This document shows, in pieces, positions 1-10,633 of a DNA stretch of 64,000 nucleotides. The translations under genes and the position numbers were made by a program. The notes under the pieces are model-generated. The model was not told the origin of the DNA. It saw only the letters and a list, made by a program, of their open reading frames with translations, and did not search any database. Source of the DNA: Tritrichomonas musculus (lineage: Eukaryota; Parabasalia; Tritrichomonadida; Tritrichomonadidae); the NCBI GenBank assembly GCA_039105265.1, contig JAPFFF010000009.1, positions 5,394,001-5,458,000 of the forward strand, given 5' to 3'. Position 1 is the first letter of the stretch, and each line of letters opens with the position of its first letter.

Positions 1-3000
1 CGGCGTCCAAATCAGCTGCAGCTATATATTGTCTTTCGGCAGCAATAGCGACCACTTCGTTTCTATTCTCCATCAACTTTAATATTGAAGTAATGAAAGA
101 AAATTTAGCTTCATTTCCTTTACTTCCCTTTGCTTTATTATGGTTCACTATTGGATTGAGAGAGATGAAGAATATGTCGTTAATAGCGTTACCAACGACC
201 ACCATATCAGTACTCAAGAACAATGTAACTGTAGAACGTAATTGAGAGTCAGGCAAATTTATATCCTCAGTCTTTAACGAAGAAGCGGCAGAAGCAGTCA
301 CGGTGACCGTTAAATCCGATGAATTTTTATTAGATGAGTTAGAACTCTCAGGTGGATGTGACTGATGAAGTATAGAAAAGATATTCATCTTAGTTTTCCT
401 TATACTCTTAAAGAACGGCGAGAAAGAGATCTCATCGGCAAGAAAAGAGGACGATGAAGGTGAAATTCTCGATTTAGGTGAATTTTGATCGTCATCGCTT
501 AACGAGAAAGCTTTCATTTTCTGCTGCTGATCTTGGACATCATTTGCCACTGACACGTTTCCAATAAAGTTCTGGAAACCGCCATTTTTCAATCCAGATT
601 TGGCCGAACTTGCTGAAGGGACGTTTTGTACATTGGAAAGATTCAATATTGGCAAACCACGGGCATTGCTATTATTCTTGTTTTTATCGTTTATAATGTT
701 CGAATTGAATCTCTTTCTAAATCCGAATCCTCTAGGTGTACTGCTAGGTGCTCCTTGCTTCTGGATCTCGTCGAAGTTGATTTCGGCCAATATAAAGTCT
801 CCTTTATCGTCGATTGTTATCAACTCGTTACCATTCAAATAACCGCCAAGAATTCGTACGTTAAAATCGACATTCAAAGAGACCATGCTATTCAACGTTG
901 TGAAAATCGACGTGTTCCAGTTTGTGTCGTCTTCGACGCCGTTTCTAGGAAAGATTGCTCGCACTGGGTGCGGCTCATTAAACAATTTGGCGGGAATTTG
1001 ACCAACATAGGTCAAAATGGCTTCAATTTCAGGTCTGTTCATTATATCTCTTCCCAGTTCGGTCTTCCAAATGCCTTTGTACATCTGCGGCTTGTAGACG
1101 TTGTTCGCTTCAAAGCTGTTCTGCTTCACACCCCAAATGAGGTCGATCCATTCATGAAGATGGCTCGAAACATACTTGCTTTCGAGCGCCTTTCTGTGCT
1201 TGTATATGAAGTCTATCGGAGAACTCGCCCACGGAGGAAGCTCGACATCATTCACGGGGACAGTTGCATCTTTGGGATCATCAGACGTTCCTTCTGGGTT
1301 GACCTTGCCTAAGTTGAAGTGGTTCTTGTTTTGAAGGAACTCTGGAAGGAAGAAGAATTCAGGAATCAACTCTCTAAAGTCGCCCTTTAAAGAAGTCACT
1401 GTATCGAATGTCTTCTTGATTGACAAGAAAAGTCGTGCTGCGTTGTCGAAGCGTCCGCCTTGCATCTCGGTGTGCAGTGTGGTAAACGGCTCCTGGCGGA
1501 TCAAATAGAGGAAAAGTGACAAGGGTGAAATCGGCGCTGATGAATACATGAAAGCAGGCATTCCTTCACTTTCATACGACTTGTAATCGCTGATGTAATC
1601 GTCCAGTCTTTCAGGGTTAAGAGCGCCAATTGGCTTCGACAAGTCACGATATATTTTCTCATCGTCAAAGTGAATTTCAGGTGAAATATAGTCGGTTAGA
1701 ATCCATGGCATTAAAGGATATTGTGAAGCGTTGTTGAAACTTCGTCCTGAATAAACGTTCAACATCATTAAGTATTCAAAGTTGGATATCATTCCACTCA
1801 CCCAAGCTTCGGTTAGTTTGAAGCTATTGAAGAATGGCTGGAATCTTTTATTTTGAATGAATTGTATGGTTGAGTCACTCATTAACGGCTTCCTCTTTTC
1901 AATAGCAAACTTTTCAATCTCTTTCAAAACAGCCTTTGCTTTGAGAGCGGGGAAATTGACAAAGAGGGAATCGCCGTCTCTCAAGAAGATTTCAATTGCT
2001 GTTGATTGCTGTAAGAAAGTCCGCTTGAAGATGAACCTTATCATATCAAAAGGAATGATTTTGGTTAGTGATTTGTTGTTGATTACGATATCTTCTTCTC
2101 TTATGTAAAAAATGGCTTCTTCAGTTTTCGAGATTGTTATGAATTCGCATGGAAAGTTGCAGAAAGAGCCAGACAAAGAACTATAGATATCTTCTTGATC
2201 ATCTTCGCCTTCATCAATCACATTGAATATTTCAGGTGGCTGCGACTTCGCATATCTATCTTTCCTCTCTTGAATGAACTTGTTGTACATTTCATTTGCT
2301 TCATCTTTGTTGCCGGTGTCTCGTGCCAAACTTTCCATCATGTGGTCGTTGTGCTTAAAGTTCTTCCTTTCTCTGAAGGGGCAAAAACAGAAGCACCCAG
2401 TCATGTCTCTCTTATAATGCTCTCTCTTACGATGCTCTTGTGGTAACGACTGGAACCAAGGTGCGTTTTCCATTGTCATTTGGCGCCAAAAATGATACCA
2501 AACCTTCGTTGATGAGACGTTATTAGAATTGGTATCAGTAATGAAGACTTGGTTTACACTTCCAATCAATTGTGAGATCTCTGTATCGGCTATACCTTTA
2601 ACTTTCTTAAATTCATTAAAACCTTCGCCGATAGCTTTTTGAGTGTAATTTTCAAGGAACTTTTTGTATTCAATGTTTAAGTCTTTATTGAGACTTCTTA
2701 TGTAAAAGTTGACCATTGGAATGAAGTCTTCTTCTGTCATTCCGCCAATCAATGCCTCCTTTGGCTGATAATTTTTAAGGACTGCATTGTAGATACCTAA
2801 AGATGAGAAGAAAGGCGCATAAGTAGAAGTTACTTCTTTGGTCTTGGTGTTTAAAATGTCATTTAAATAAGGATCGCCCACATCAAGAATAACTTTCTTC
2901 TTTTCATCGAATTCATCAAAAAAGTCAGAATCATCAAGATCATTTGGCTCATTACTTGACACTTTTTTCTTATAATCTTTCCACTTTTGAATGACTGATT

Positions 3001-6000
3001 GGAAGTCAATTGATTTCAAGTATTCTTCTCTTTTATTTGGCGGCAAGAAAGACATGATCAGCAATGCTGTATCATCATAGTTAGTATCATGGAATTTCGC
3101 CCAGATCTTTAATGCATGCTCAACAAGGACAATGTCTGCCCATTGATTCATTTTGGTGGCTGGATTCACAGACAAAATCATTCTGAAGTTAAAATCAGGA
3201 GGCTTCGATAATACTGATGGTGCATTATCATCGATGTAAGTTTGCAAGATCAATTGTTGTGATGACATCATGTTCTCACTTGTCGAATTCAACAATGTTA
3301 TTGACAATGGCATCGTAACTGATCGTCTGGACATGGAATTCCTTTTAAATGAAGAAGGCGAAAACTTGGGAACTTTTCGACCTTCGAGTTTTGGTATCTT
3401 CTTGTTTGATCGCATGACAGGTGAAAATATTTGTCGACTTGAATTGAGCTTGGGTGATTGAACAGGAGATTGTGCAGGCGAATTCAACAAGTATTGAAAA
3501 GATGCTTTTGAACCAAAACGACCAAGTGGACTTAAAGGAATATTTGGCTCTTCTTCATTATTATTTTCATTTTCATGCAAATCATCATCATCATCATGTT
3601 CGTGAACTTTAACAATTTCTGTCTTTCGGTTCAAAGGAGAAGGAATTCGTGGTGCTGGACGTTTCCGACTACTTGCAGTCAATGATTCGGGCGTTGCCAT
3701 GATATTATTATTATTATATTCTTGCTTCAAATGGGCCAATGTTAAGTTCAAGTTATCTTTCGGCAAATTGACATGATAGAAGAGATACAATTTACACAAA
3801 TAAAGAAAATCTGACGCTTTCTCTTTGGTGCTAACTTGTCCCGAGGCCCATAATTGAACAATGAAGTTTCTTTTCGTATCTCTGATTGTTTTTTCATCAT
3901 TATCTGAATCCTTTTTAATGTGATCAAGACGAATTTTCCCTTGATTCTTCAAATCAAGAATGATTCTTCCTATAAAATCAATGGCAATGAAAATTTGGAC
4001 CCAGAATTTCGATGGTGAACGAATCAGGAATTGTATTTGTGATTCATTTCCAATGTAAAGTGAAGCAACAAGCCAAAAGTACCAAAAGTCATAATCATAA
4101 ATGTCACCCAAATCAACTTGCTGCAATGATTTCTTTTCAGGAATTAATTTGCTGTTTAATTCAGTGAATGCATTAACGAGTTCGTTAAGTTTCCCATTGT
4201 TCAATCCACAATAAGTGATAATTGGAAAGAAAGCTGGATTAACAGCCATGCCTTTCAATGCATCAACATTTGTTGTATCAGTTAAGAATTCAGGCGTGAT
4301 TGTCCTAATAATGACTTGAACTAAAACTCTTAAAAATGAAGGAGTCAAGAAATGTTTTGGTTCATAATCATCCTTAAATACAACAACTTGATCATCATTT
4401 TCAACAACTTCATTTTCAACAACTTGATCATCTTTATCTTTATTTTTATCTTTCTTTTTATCTTTCTTTTTGTCTTTGTCTTTATTTTTATCTTTCTTTT
4501 TATCTTTGTCTTTACTTTTATCTTTGTGTTTTGATTTACTTTTGTCAGTTGGTGTCGAAGTTGGTGTAGAAACTGGTGTTTGCACAGGTGTTGTTAATTG
4601 TTGTTTCTTTTTCGTTGTTGTTAGTGCAAAAACATTCATTACGTTTACTGAGTATTTTGCTGTATTAATTAAATAAGTCATCAACAACAAACTTTCATCA
4701 TTTTTAATCATGTTTTTGTTAGCTATTTCAATCATGACAGTTATTAAGTCATCACGTTGCTCTTCTTCAGCAGCAGTGAAAATTTGAGCCAATAAGAAAA
4801 TGAAGTTATTATCATTAATTCCAAAAATGTCGATAATTTTTCTCAATAAATTAATCAACAAACTTCTAAGTTCTGAAATCGTTTCATTTGGAATCTCTTC
4901 ATTTGTTCTAAATCTAATTCCGTTGTAACTTATAGACTCTTCTTTCTTTTTAAAGAAGAAATAACGTCGAATTATTGTTAACAAATTAGTAAAACAAGAT
5001 TCTTTCTTTGAAATGATATTTATCATTCCTTTTTGATTCTTATCAATCAATTGAATCATCGAATTAATCGACGTTTTAATTGAGTCAATATCACAACGAA
5101 TCCAAATTTCCATGTTTGTTAAAATTTGAATTAAAAACTGATGTTTTAATTCAACGTTTGTTAATTGTTCAAACAATTTAATCAAATTATTATAAAGTTT
5201 ACTATTGATGTTCTCATCACTACAATTTTGTAACAAGTGTGAAAGAATTTCAAATCCTTTATCACGCAAAAAGTCACGTTGTGTAATTGAAGGATTAATC
5301 GAGAACAAATTCTTAATAACTTCAATTAAAAGATCGATGTATTTCATTTGTTCATTTTTCTCATAAATGTGCAAATCAATTTCAGCAAACAAAGGAAGCA
5401 AGACAGAAATTCCACAACGTTCAGTTAGTGCATCGACGAAAGTTATTATATCATAACTTTGGCCAACAAAAAGTTTCACATCAATGTCAGGTATTGATGA
5501 TTCTATTTCTAGCTTCATTGTTGAATTGTATGAATGTGGAGTTATATAAACAATTGGCTTAACTACTTTCTTAACTAATAATTTAGGTTGTGAACGACAA
5601 TCTACAGTGAATAATGGATTAGTATCATTTATCTTTTTCCCATCTTTTTCAATTGTCTTACGAAAGCTGAAGTAAGGATAAATTCCATAAGGACCGACAT
5701 AAATTTTAGATGAACTATAGAAAGTGAAGTCACAAGTTTTATCATTAATTAAAAGTGGTGTTCTGATTCTTATTATTTCTTGATAAACACCATTTAATGC
5801 AAGAAAACAATAAGTTTTATTTTCTTTAATCTTAAATGATAAAGATACATGAACCCATTGAAAAAGTGGAATATTTGTGTCAGAAAACTTTTTGTTATAT
5901 TTAAATGAAGAAGTTGAATTAACATTCTCATTTTCATTGTCATCAATGTTTGTATCATTGTCATCTTCATCTTCATCATCGTCATCATTTTCAATAACAG

Positions 6001-8812
6001 CTTCATTGCTATTTTTATTATAAGAAATCCCAATTTTATTGTCACTTATTTCAAAGGACGCTACATTGCCAATGTCAACAAGTTTGTTCTTTGTTTCTTT
6101 ACTATGATTAAGCATCCAAAAAGTGACAACACAACCTTTCTTTACTGATTCAGTCGGAACTTTGGAGATGGTCGACGTTGCTTTAATTAAAATAGAGACA
6201 GGATTGTACTTAGTGTTTTCACATAGGAATTCAAGGGCTGATATTAACATCAGTTGATAACGACTGATGAATTTTCCATTAATTGCTGTAAACAATGAAA
6301 TGTACTGATTTACAACGGATACAGCTGAATTAACTCTTCCTATTTCGCTGAACAATTTGAGCAAAAGTTCAAATGTGTTGACGTTGTCTGTTGTTCTTAA
6401 ATTGAACAACTTTTCAAGCACAAAAACATCAAGTTGCGCTGATCGACAAACGTAAGAATTAATTGGTGAAAACTTGCACAAATTGATCAAGAAATTGATC
6501 GTTTCTTTATTGTAAAATAAAGTCAATAACAACTTCAACGCTTTAGGCTGCTTGATTAAGTAATATTTGTTTAAGAATTCATCGTCTTTGTATTCAATTC
6601 CAGACTTTGAATGCGCAAAAATCAAACAAATCAATTGCTTCTCTAATTCAACAGAGCTCTTTCCACCATACATGTTTTTAGCTGCTGTTTCAAGTGCAGA
6701 GACTTCGCTTTGCGTAATTTTATGCGAACTAAAGAAAGCAGAAAACATTGAAATTGTTTGAATTAAAACAGTTATGCCATCGTTACATTTTGGCATATTA
6801 ACAATCCATTCACAGATGGTTGGAATCACTGGTTCAAAAGCTTTTGAAACGTCGCTATTATTTGTAATTGTCACATCTAAAAAGTGCGTCAAATCAATCA
6901 AGAATTTGAATGCAAATGGCGTATAACTCTCTTTCATGGCAGTTGTTATGATTTTGATGAAATCAGTGATCAAATCAGTGTTGTTCTCTGACTCTTTCAT
7001 TTGGAAGTATTGGTTCAAATACTTCAGGATGAACTTACGTGTCGGCTCTTCAAACAAAAAGCCAATCACTGAAGGTACAAATTGGGATGATGATAACAAA
7101 ACTGACAAATATTTTTGGTTATCAAAAATTTCACCCAGAATTTGAAAACAACAAATTCTATTCTTAATTAAAACTTGATTTAATTTAGAATCAAGTTTTA
7201 ATTCGTTGTCACTTTTTGCAGTCATTGCTTTATAATAAAAAGACGCTGAAGCAACCGAAATAGCAACAGCTTCGAATGATAATTTAAAAACATTTCGCTG
7301 AATGAAATAAGGAACAATTCTGCATGCAAAATCTTGAAATAGGAAAGGTTTTGTTCTCATTATTTCATAAACTTCTTCAATTATCTTTTGTTCTTGTTTC
7401 ATTAAAAGAACAGAAAGACAACTTCGTACAGTGGTCAGGTACTCGTAATACGATGGAAGTGGTTCAGTTGAAAAAGTGACACGTTGGTCATATATAAAAT
7501 TAAGATTAAAAAGACCAATTATTATGTCTGATGGAATCGGTGATAAATAAATAAGAAGAGTCAATAGTGCTGGAAGTAGTTGGGCATTATGTGGCTGGCT
7601 ATTTATGTTACTTATCTTGTTAAAGATTAAACTAATGAGACTAAATTTCATGTCATTTGAACTTTCAACTATTTTCGAAATTGAAACACATTTCGATTCA
7701 ATTTCTTTGGGAATAAAATGGAAAAAGGTGTCAATCTTTTCGACACCACTGGAATTAAAATTAATTTGGGTGCCTGGAATTCTTGGTTTGGGCTGTGATA
7801 AAAGATCGTCTGGTAAGAGTGAGTTTTCTGTAGGAGAAAAAAAGACTTGCGTAGCTTTTTGAGGAAGAATTGGAAGTTCTTCACCTGCTAATGTAATTGG
7901 ATCAATCGACTTCTTTTTTTCTGTTCGATTCGCATTTTCTAAGGTAGTTACTAATGCATCTGGAAATGCTAATATAATTGTCATCGCTTCTTCAACACCA
8001 ATGTTACTGATGCTCCTTGAAAAGAATAAAAGCGCTGAATTATCAAGTCCAACTAAAGCCATTCGTAATAACGATATCATACGAGAAGCAATTTCAGATG
8101 GAAATCGATTCCCGCATGATCTCATAATAGCAGTAATAAAATTGAGAAAACTCGCTGCTACATCACTTAGTTTATTATCTGTAGGCTTTATCAGATTATG
8201 GGCTAATTTGATGATTAGTTCAAACGACTCACTTGGAAGTTCATTTGATGAAGATAAAAGCTGAACAAGAGGAACAAATAAATTCGAATAATCTTCTGGT
8301 TTTGTAATTAACTTTTTAGCGAAAATATAGTCGAATAAATAAATAAAAGATGATACCACTATTGATTTTGATTTTTGAATGTATTTTAATGGTTTACTAT
8401 AATTTAAAATTGCTACAAATGCGTTAAATAAAGGTAAATAATTTTGATCACAATTACGTTCTTTAAAAAAAGCTAAAAAAAGATGTAGCAATATTGCTGC
8501 TGCGTAATCAGGAGATTTGCTAAACAATGATCCATTTGGGCATAAATCAGCGACGATTTTTGAGTCATAAATTGTTTTTAAACTTGTTAGTCCATTTATA
8601 ATATCTGATAATTGCAAATTATTTTTTGAATCTTCTTTCATCATCTTTTGAATTGATTTTAATTCTGAATTTGAAATTATTGGAAAAGAAAAAGATTTTC
8701 CTTCAAAGAAAGAACGATAATTATTCGGAAGACCATCAAATTGTTGTTCATCTTTGGCTTTTATGTGTAAAATTAAGCAAGCTAATTCTGTCGGGCGTAT
8801 AAATGATATCAT
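1..8812 (-). CDS. Giant BEACH-domain protein (LYST/neurobeachin/Lvs family), C-terminus beyond the left edge
   Basis: The minus strand spot-checks as one reading frame from an ATG at 8812 to base 1, giving 2,937 codons, with no terminus. Reading from the start: a long helical, armadillo-like N-terminal region; a concanavalin-like lectin segment (about residues 870-1055) interrupted by an Asp/Glu-rich run; a Lys/Asp-rich low-complexity tract (about 1430-1460); a PH-BEACH domain (about 2225-2302); and a BEACH domain (about 2325-2590) with NFEYLM, LNVYSGRSFNN, QYPLMPWILTDY and HEWIDLIWGVKQ. Beta-rich, WD40-like sequence follows to the window edge. The ConA-PH-BEACH-WD40 order is that of the large BEACH proteins, which act in lysosome size control, vesicle traffic and membrane fusion/fission. 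The subfamily cannot be fixed. The start is supported by an initiator motif just upstream. Confidence 0.93.
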   Translation of the reverse strand, partial: MISFIRPTELACLILHIKAKDEQQFDGLPNNYRSFFEGKSFSFPIISNSELKSIQKMMKEDSKNNLQLSDIINGLTSLKTIYDSKIVADLCPNGSLFSKSPDYAAAILLHLFLAFFKERNCDQNYLPLFNAFVAILNYSKPLKYIQKSKSIVVSSFIYLFDYIFAKKLITKPEDYSNLFVPLVQLLSSSNELPSESFELIIKLAHNLIKPTDNKLSDVAASFLNFITAIMRSCGNRFPSEIASRMISLLRMALVGLDNSALLFFSRSISNIGVEEAMTIILAFPDALVTTLENANRTEKKKSIDPITLAGEELPILPQKATQVFFSPTENSLLPDDLLSQPKPRIPGTQINFNSSGVEKIDTFFHFIPKEIESKCVSISKIVESSNDMKFSLISLIFNKISNINSQPHNAQLLPALLTLLIYLSPIPSDIIIGLFNLNFIYDQRVTFSTEPLPSYYEYLTTVRSCLSVLLMKQEQKIIEEVYEIMRTKPFLFQDFACRIVPYFIQRNVFKLSFEAVAISVASASFYYKAMTAKSDNELKLDSKLNQVLIKNRICCFQILGEIFDNQKYLSVLLSSSQFVPSVIGFLFEEPTRKFILKYLNQYFQMKESENNTDLITDFIKIITTAMKESYTPFAFKFLIDLTHFLDVTITNNSDVSKAFEPVIPTICEWIVNMPKCNDGITVLIQTISMFSAFFSSHKITQSEVSALETAAKNMYGGKSSVELEKQLICLIFAHSKSGIEYKDDEFLNKYYLIKQPKALKLLLTLFYNKETINFLINLCKFSPINSYVCRSAQLDVFVLEKLFNLRTTDNVNTFELLLKLFSEIGRVNSAVSVVNQYISLFTAINGKFISRYQLMLISALEFLCENTKYNPVSILIKATSTISKVPTESVKKGCVVTFWMLNHSKETKNKLVDIGNVASFEISDNKIGISYNKNSNEAVIENDDDDEDEDDNDTNIDDNENENVNSTSSFKYNKKFSDTNIPLFQWVHVSLSFKIKENKTYCFLALNGVYQEIIRIRTPLLINDKTCDFTFYSSSKIYVGPYGIYPYFSFRKTIEKDGKKINDTNPLFTVDCRSQPKLLVKKVVKPIVYITPHSYNSTMKLEIESSIPDIDVKLFVGQSYDIITFVDALTERCGISVLLPLFAEIDLHIYEKNEQMKYIDLLIEVIKNLFSINPSITQRDFLRDKGFEILSHLLQNCSDENINSKLYNNLIKLFEQLTNVELKHQFLIQILTNMEIWIRCDIDSIKTSINSMIQLIDKNQKGMINIISKKESCFTNLLTIIRRYFFFKKKEESISYNGIRFRTNEEIPNETISELRSLLINLLRKIIDIFGINDNNFIFLLAQIFTAAEEEQRDDLITVMIEIANKNMIKNDESLLLMTYLINTAKYSVNVMNVFALTTTKKKQQLTTPVQTPVSTPTSTPTDKSKSKHKDKSKDKDKKKDKNKDKDKKKDKKKDKNKDKDDQVVENEVVENDDQVVVFKDDYEPKHFLTPSFLRVLVQVIIRTITPEFLTDTTNVDALKGMAVNPAFFPIITYCGLNNGKLNELVNAFTELNSKLIPEKKSLQQVDLGDIYDYDFWYFWLVASLYIGNESQIQFLIRSPSKFWVQIFIAIDFIGRIILDLKNQGKIRLDHIKKDSDNDEKTIRDTKRNFIVQLWASGQVSTKEKASDFLYLCKLYLFYHVNLPKDNLNLTLAHLKQEYNNNNIMATPESLTASSRKRPAPRIPSPLNRKTEIVKVHEHDDDDDLHENENNNEEEPNIPLSPLGRFGSKASFQYLLNSPAQSPVQSPKLNSSRQIFSPVMRSNKKIPKLEGRKVPKFSPSSFKRNSMSRRSVTMPLSITLLNSTSENMMSSQQLILQTYIDDNAPSVLSKPPDFNFRMILSVNPATKMNQWADIVLVEHALKIWAKFHDTNYDDTALLIMSFLPPNKREEYLKSIDFQSVIQKWKDYKKKVSSNEPNDLDDSDFFDEFDEKKKVILDVGDPYLNDILNTKTKEVTSTYAPFFSSLGIYNAVLKNYQPKEALIGGMTEEDFIPMVNFYIRSLNKDLNIEYKKFLENYTQKAIGEGFNEFKKVKGIADTEISQLIGSVNQVFITDTNSNNVSSTKVWYHFWRQMTMENAPWFQSLPQEHRKREHYKRDMTGCFCFCPFRERKNFKHNDHMMESLARDTGNKDEANEMYNKFIQERKDRYAKSQPPEIFNVIDEGEDDQEDIYSSLSGSFCNFPCEFITISKTEEAIFYIREEDIVINNKSLTKIIPFDMIRFIFKRTFLQQSTAIEIFLRDGDSLFVNFPALKAKAVLKEIEKFAIEKRKPLMSDSTIQFIQNKRFQPFFNSFKLTEAWVSGMISNFEYLMMLNVYSGRSFNNASQYPLMPWILTDYISPEIHFDDEKIYRDLSKPIGALNPERLDDYISDYKSYESEGMPAFMYSSAPISPLSLFLYLIRQEPFTTLHTEMQGGRFDNAARLFLSIKKTFDTVTSLKGDFRELIPEFFFLPEFLQNKNHFNLGKVNPEGTSDDPKDATVPVNDVELPPWASSPIDFIYKHRKALESKYVSSHLHEWIDLIWGVKQNSFEANNVYKPQMYKGIWKTELGRDIMNRPEIEAILTYVGQIPAKLFNEPHPVRAIFPRNGVEDDTNWNTSIFTTLNSMVSLNVDFNVRILGGYLNGNELITIDDKGDFILAEINFDEIQKQGAPSSTPRGFGFRKRFNSNIINDKNKNNSNARGLPILNLSNVQNVPSASSAKSGLKNGGFQNFIGNVSVANDVQDQQQKMKAFSLSDDDQNSPKSRISPSSSSFLADEISFSPFFKSIRKTKMNIFSILHQSHPPESSNSSNKNSSDLTVTVTASAASSLKTEDINLPDSQLRSTVTLFLSTDMVVVGNAINDIFFISLNPIVNHNKAKGSKGNEAKFSFITSILKLMENRNEVVAIAAERQYIAAADLDA

Positions 8813-8820
8813 GAATATTT

Positions 8821-8825
8821 TATGA
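8821..8825 (-). promoter_or_regulatory. Initiator (Inr) of the BEACH gene
   Basis: TCATA on the minus strand matches the trichomonad initiator TCA(C/T)(A/T). Its A lies 11 nt upstream of the ATG at 8812, the short 5' UTR typical of trichomonads. Confidence 0.5.
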
Positions 8826-9090
8826 GAAATTGAATGTTACCTCAAATTATCGGTGAAAGTTTAATAATTATTAAAAAACGTTTTTTCTTTTTTGAAAATC
8901 AAAATTAGCTGTATTACCATCAAATAACTATTTGAATCTTTTCATCTTAGAAAAAAATCTCACTTTGCTAGAGAAAATTTGATATCATATTAACATGATA
9001 ATTTGTATTTTCATGATTAAAAAAGAATTTCATATTCATATTTGATATTTTTTGTATGATATAAAACAAAACAAGCTTATAATAAAAGAA

Positions 9091-9447
9091 TATTTGAAAG
9101 AAAATATTATTACTCAAGATATTCACAAAGCAATTCATTATTTAACATTTGTTTCATATCAAAATTGTTCAAATGAACAATTAAATCTTGTAGTTATTTG
9201 CAATAAAAGGAAATAAATTCCAAAAGACATCAACAAATCTGTCCAAAAGCTTAAAAAAATTGATGCAATCTATTCTGAAAGAAAATATATTTCTGCAACT
9301 TATAAAAGCAATTGGCTATTTACTACCTGCAAATCAAAACTATCAAGAAGACCATTATATTTTAGGTTTCATTCATAATTAAGGAAAATATTTACTCGTG
9401 ACACCAAGAGAGCTATTCAATATTTTTCTCTTGCTACAGTATTATAG
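9091..9447 (+). pseudogene. Decayed Sel1-repeat gene fragment
   Basis: The plus strand carries recognisable Sel1/TPR-like helix repeats: DIHKAIHYLTF..NQL, then DINKSVQ, then KAIGYLLPANQN..HYILGFI, then TRDTKRAIQYFSLA. They are spread over two or three reading frames and broken by several stops (for example TAA at 9214). The wording matches the Sel1 arrays that follow kinase domains in trichomonads, so this is probably the relic of such a gene. No kinase part or start is visible. It cannot encode an intact protein. Confidence 0.7.
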
Positions 9448-9788
9448 ATTATATTTAATTTAAATGACTTTTAATGTAAGCAAAATGATTGTTGAATTCT
9501 CAAAATTCTAGAATTAAAAAATAACTTTTCAACTTTTATTTTCAGTAAATTGATTTATTGCTATTATATTGCATTAAATGCTTTAGCAATCATGAAAATA
9601 ATATTAATCCTAAATTGAAAAAATTCAATTATCATATTTGTAATCATCATCACAAAATTTTTATTTATTGTTTATATCAAATGCTATAAATGAATAAATA
9701 GCTTTAATAGCAAGATTTATTATTATTTTTTTCTGTTTTCTTTCAACGATTAAATCATTTTCTTCTTTAAATTCTTTGGAATCGAAAA

Positions 9789-9905
9789 CAGGGATGGCCA
9801 ACGTTGACGTTGAGCTCGTTGAATTTTATAACCACTCGTTTATTGACGGTCAACGATCAACGACGTTGAGCCCGTTAAGGTCAACGAAATGAACGACCAT
9901 CAACG
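9789..9905 (+). repeat. Single end of a hAT-like transposon with CAACG subterminal repeats
   Basis: The sequence begins CAGGGATGGCCAACGTTGACG and then repeats CAACG/CGTTG about a dozen times within 110 bp. CAGGGATG is shared with the left end of the complete element at 50583. No partner CCCTG end or duplicated flank was found downstream, so this is a solo or truncated end. Confidence 0.45.
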
Positions 9906-10086
9906 AAGATACAATATTTTCCGATATAACCTGAAATGCTTGGTTTTAGGATATATTTAGGCATGTAAATTCGCAAGAAAAAGGCGCAAATTTGCGGACT
10001 AACCTTATTTGGGCTCATTTGAGCATCACCATTTTCTTTATCTATGTTTTCAAATAATTCGTCACTTTCAAGTGATAAATTAAGGC

Positions 10087-10633
10087 TTATCTTTTTTTGA
10101 ATTCTTTGTATGTTCCATATTTTGGCATTTTTTCAATGCACAGTCGGAAACTATCTGAAATTTTGTTTATTAGAATAAACCTCATGAACATATCTTCAAA
10201 TTCATTTGGCGGATAAAATCCTTCTTTTTCTGATACTGATTGATTATCATATTGAGCAACAACCTCTTTCAATTTAGGCCACAACTCATTTAATACTACA
10301 TAACCATATCGACATGTCTTTTTCTGACCATGCTTCTCAAAAGAACTTATATAATTAGTCATGATAGTATACTTTTTTAAAGCGGAACTTAATTTTGGAT
10401 CATTTTTACTATCAATATCATTCATAAATTTATCTTTAAGCAAAATTATAGGGATTGAAAATTTGCCGCACTCCTCAATAAAACTATGTAATAAATTAGA
10501 AACATGAATTTTATCTTCAAAAAAATCTTTTAAAATTTTTTCTCAATAAATTTTGCCCTTCGGAGTTTTTAAAAATTACGTTCTGTTCAAACTTTTTCAA
10601 TAAAATAGACCAAGAAAAAAAATCAATTACGTT
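10087..10633 (-). pseudogene. Frameshifted unknown gene
   Basis: An open frame of at least 118 codons ends at 10087 (C-terminus YGTYKEFKKR). It extends upstream without an ATG to a TGA near 10549. Just beyond, an overlapping frame continues with protein-like sequence (VIDFFSWSILLKKFEQN, then SEGQNLLRKN) up to about 10633. The two frames join across an A/T homopolymer, which suggests one gene broken by a frameshift. No family is recognised. Its position near a transposon end fits a repetitive or mobile origin, but this is not shown. A sequencing error in the homopolymer is an alternative. Confidence 0.45.

Noticed and set aside
600-8264. Many plus-strand frames within 1-8812 (for example 626-1312)
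   Set aside because: Antisense to the BEACH gene; the minus frame carries recognisable PH, BEACH and lectin sequence throughout.
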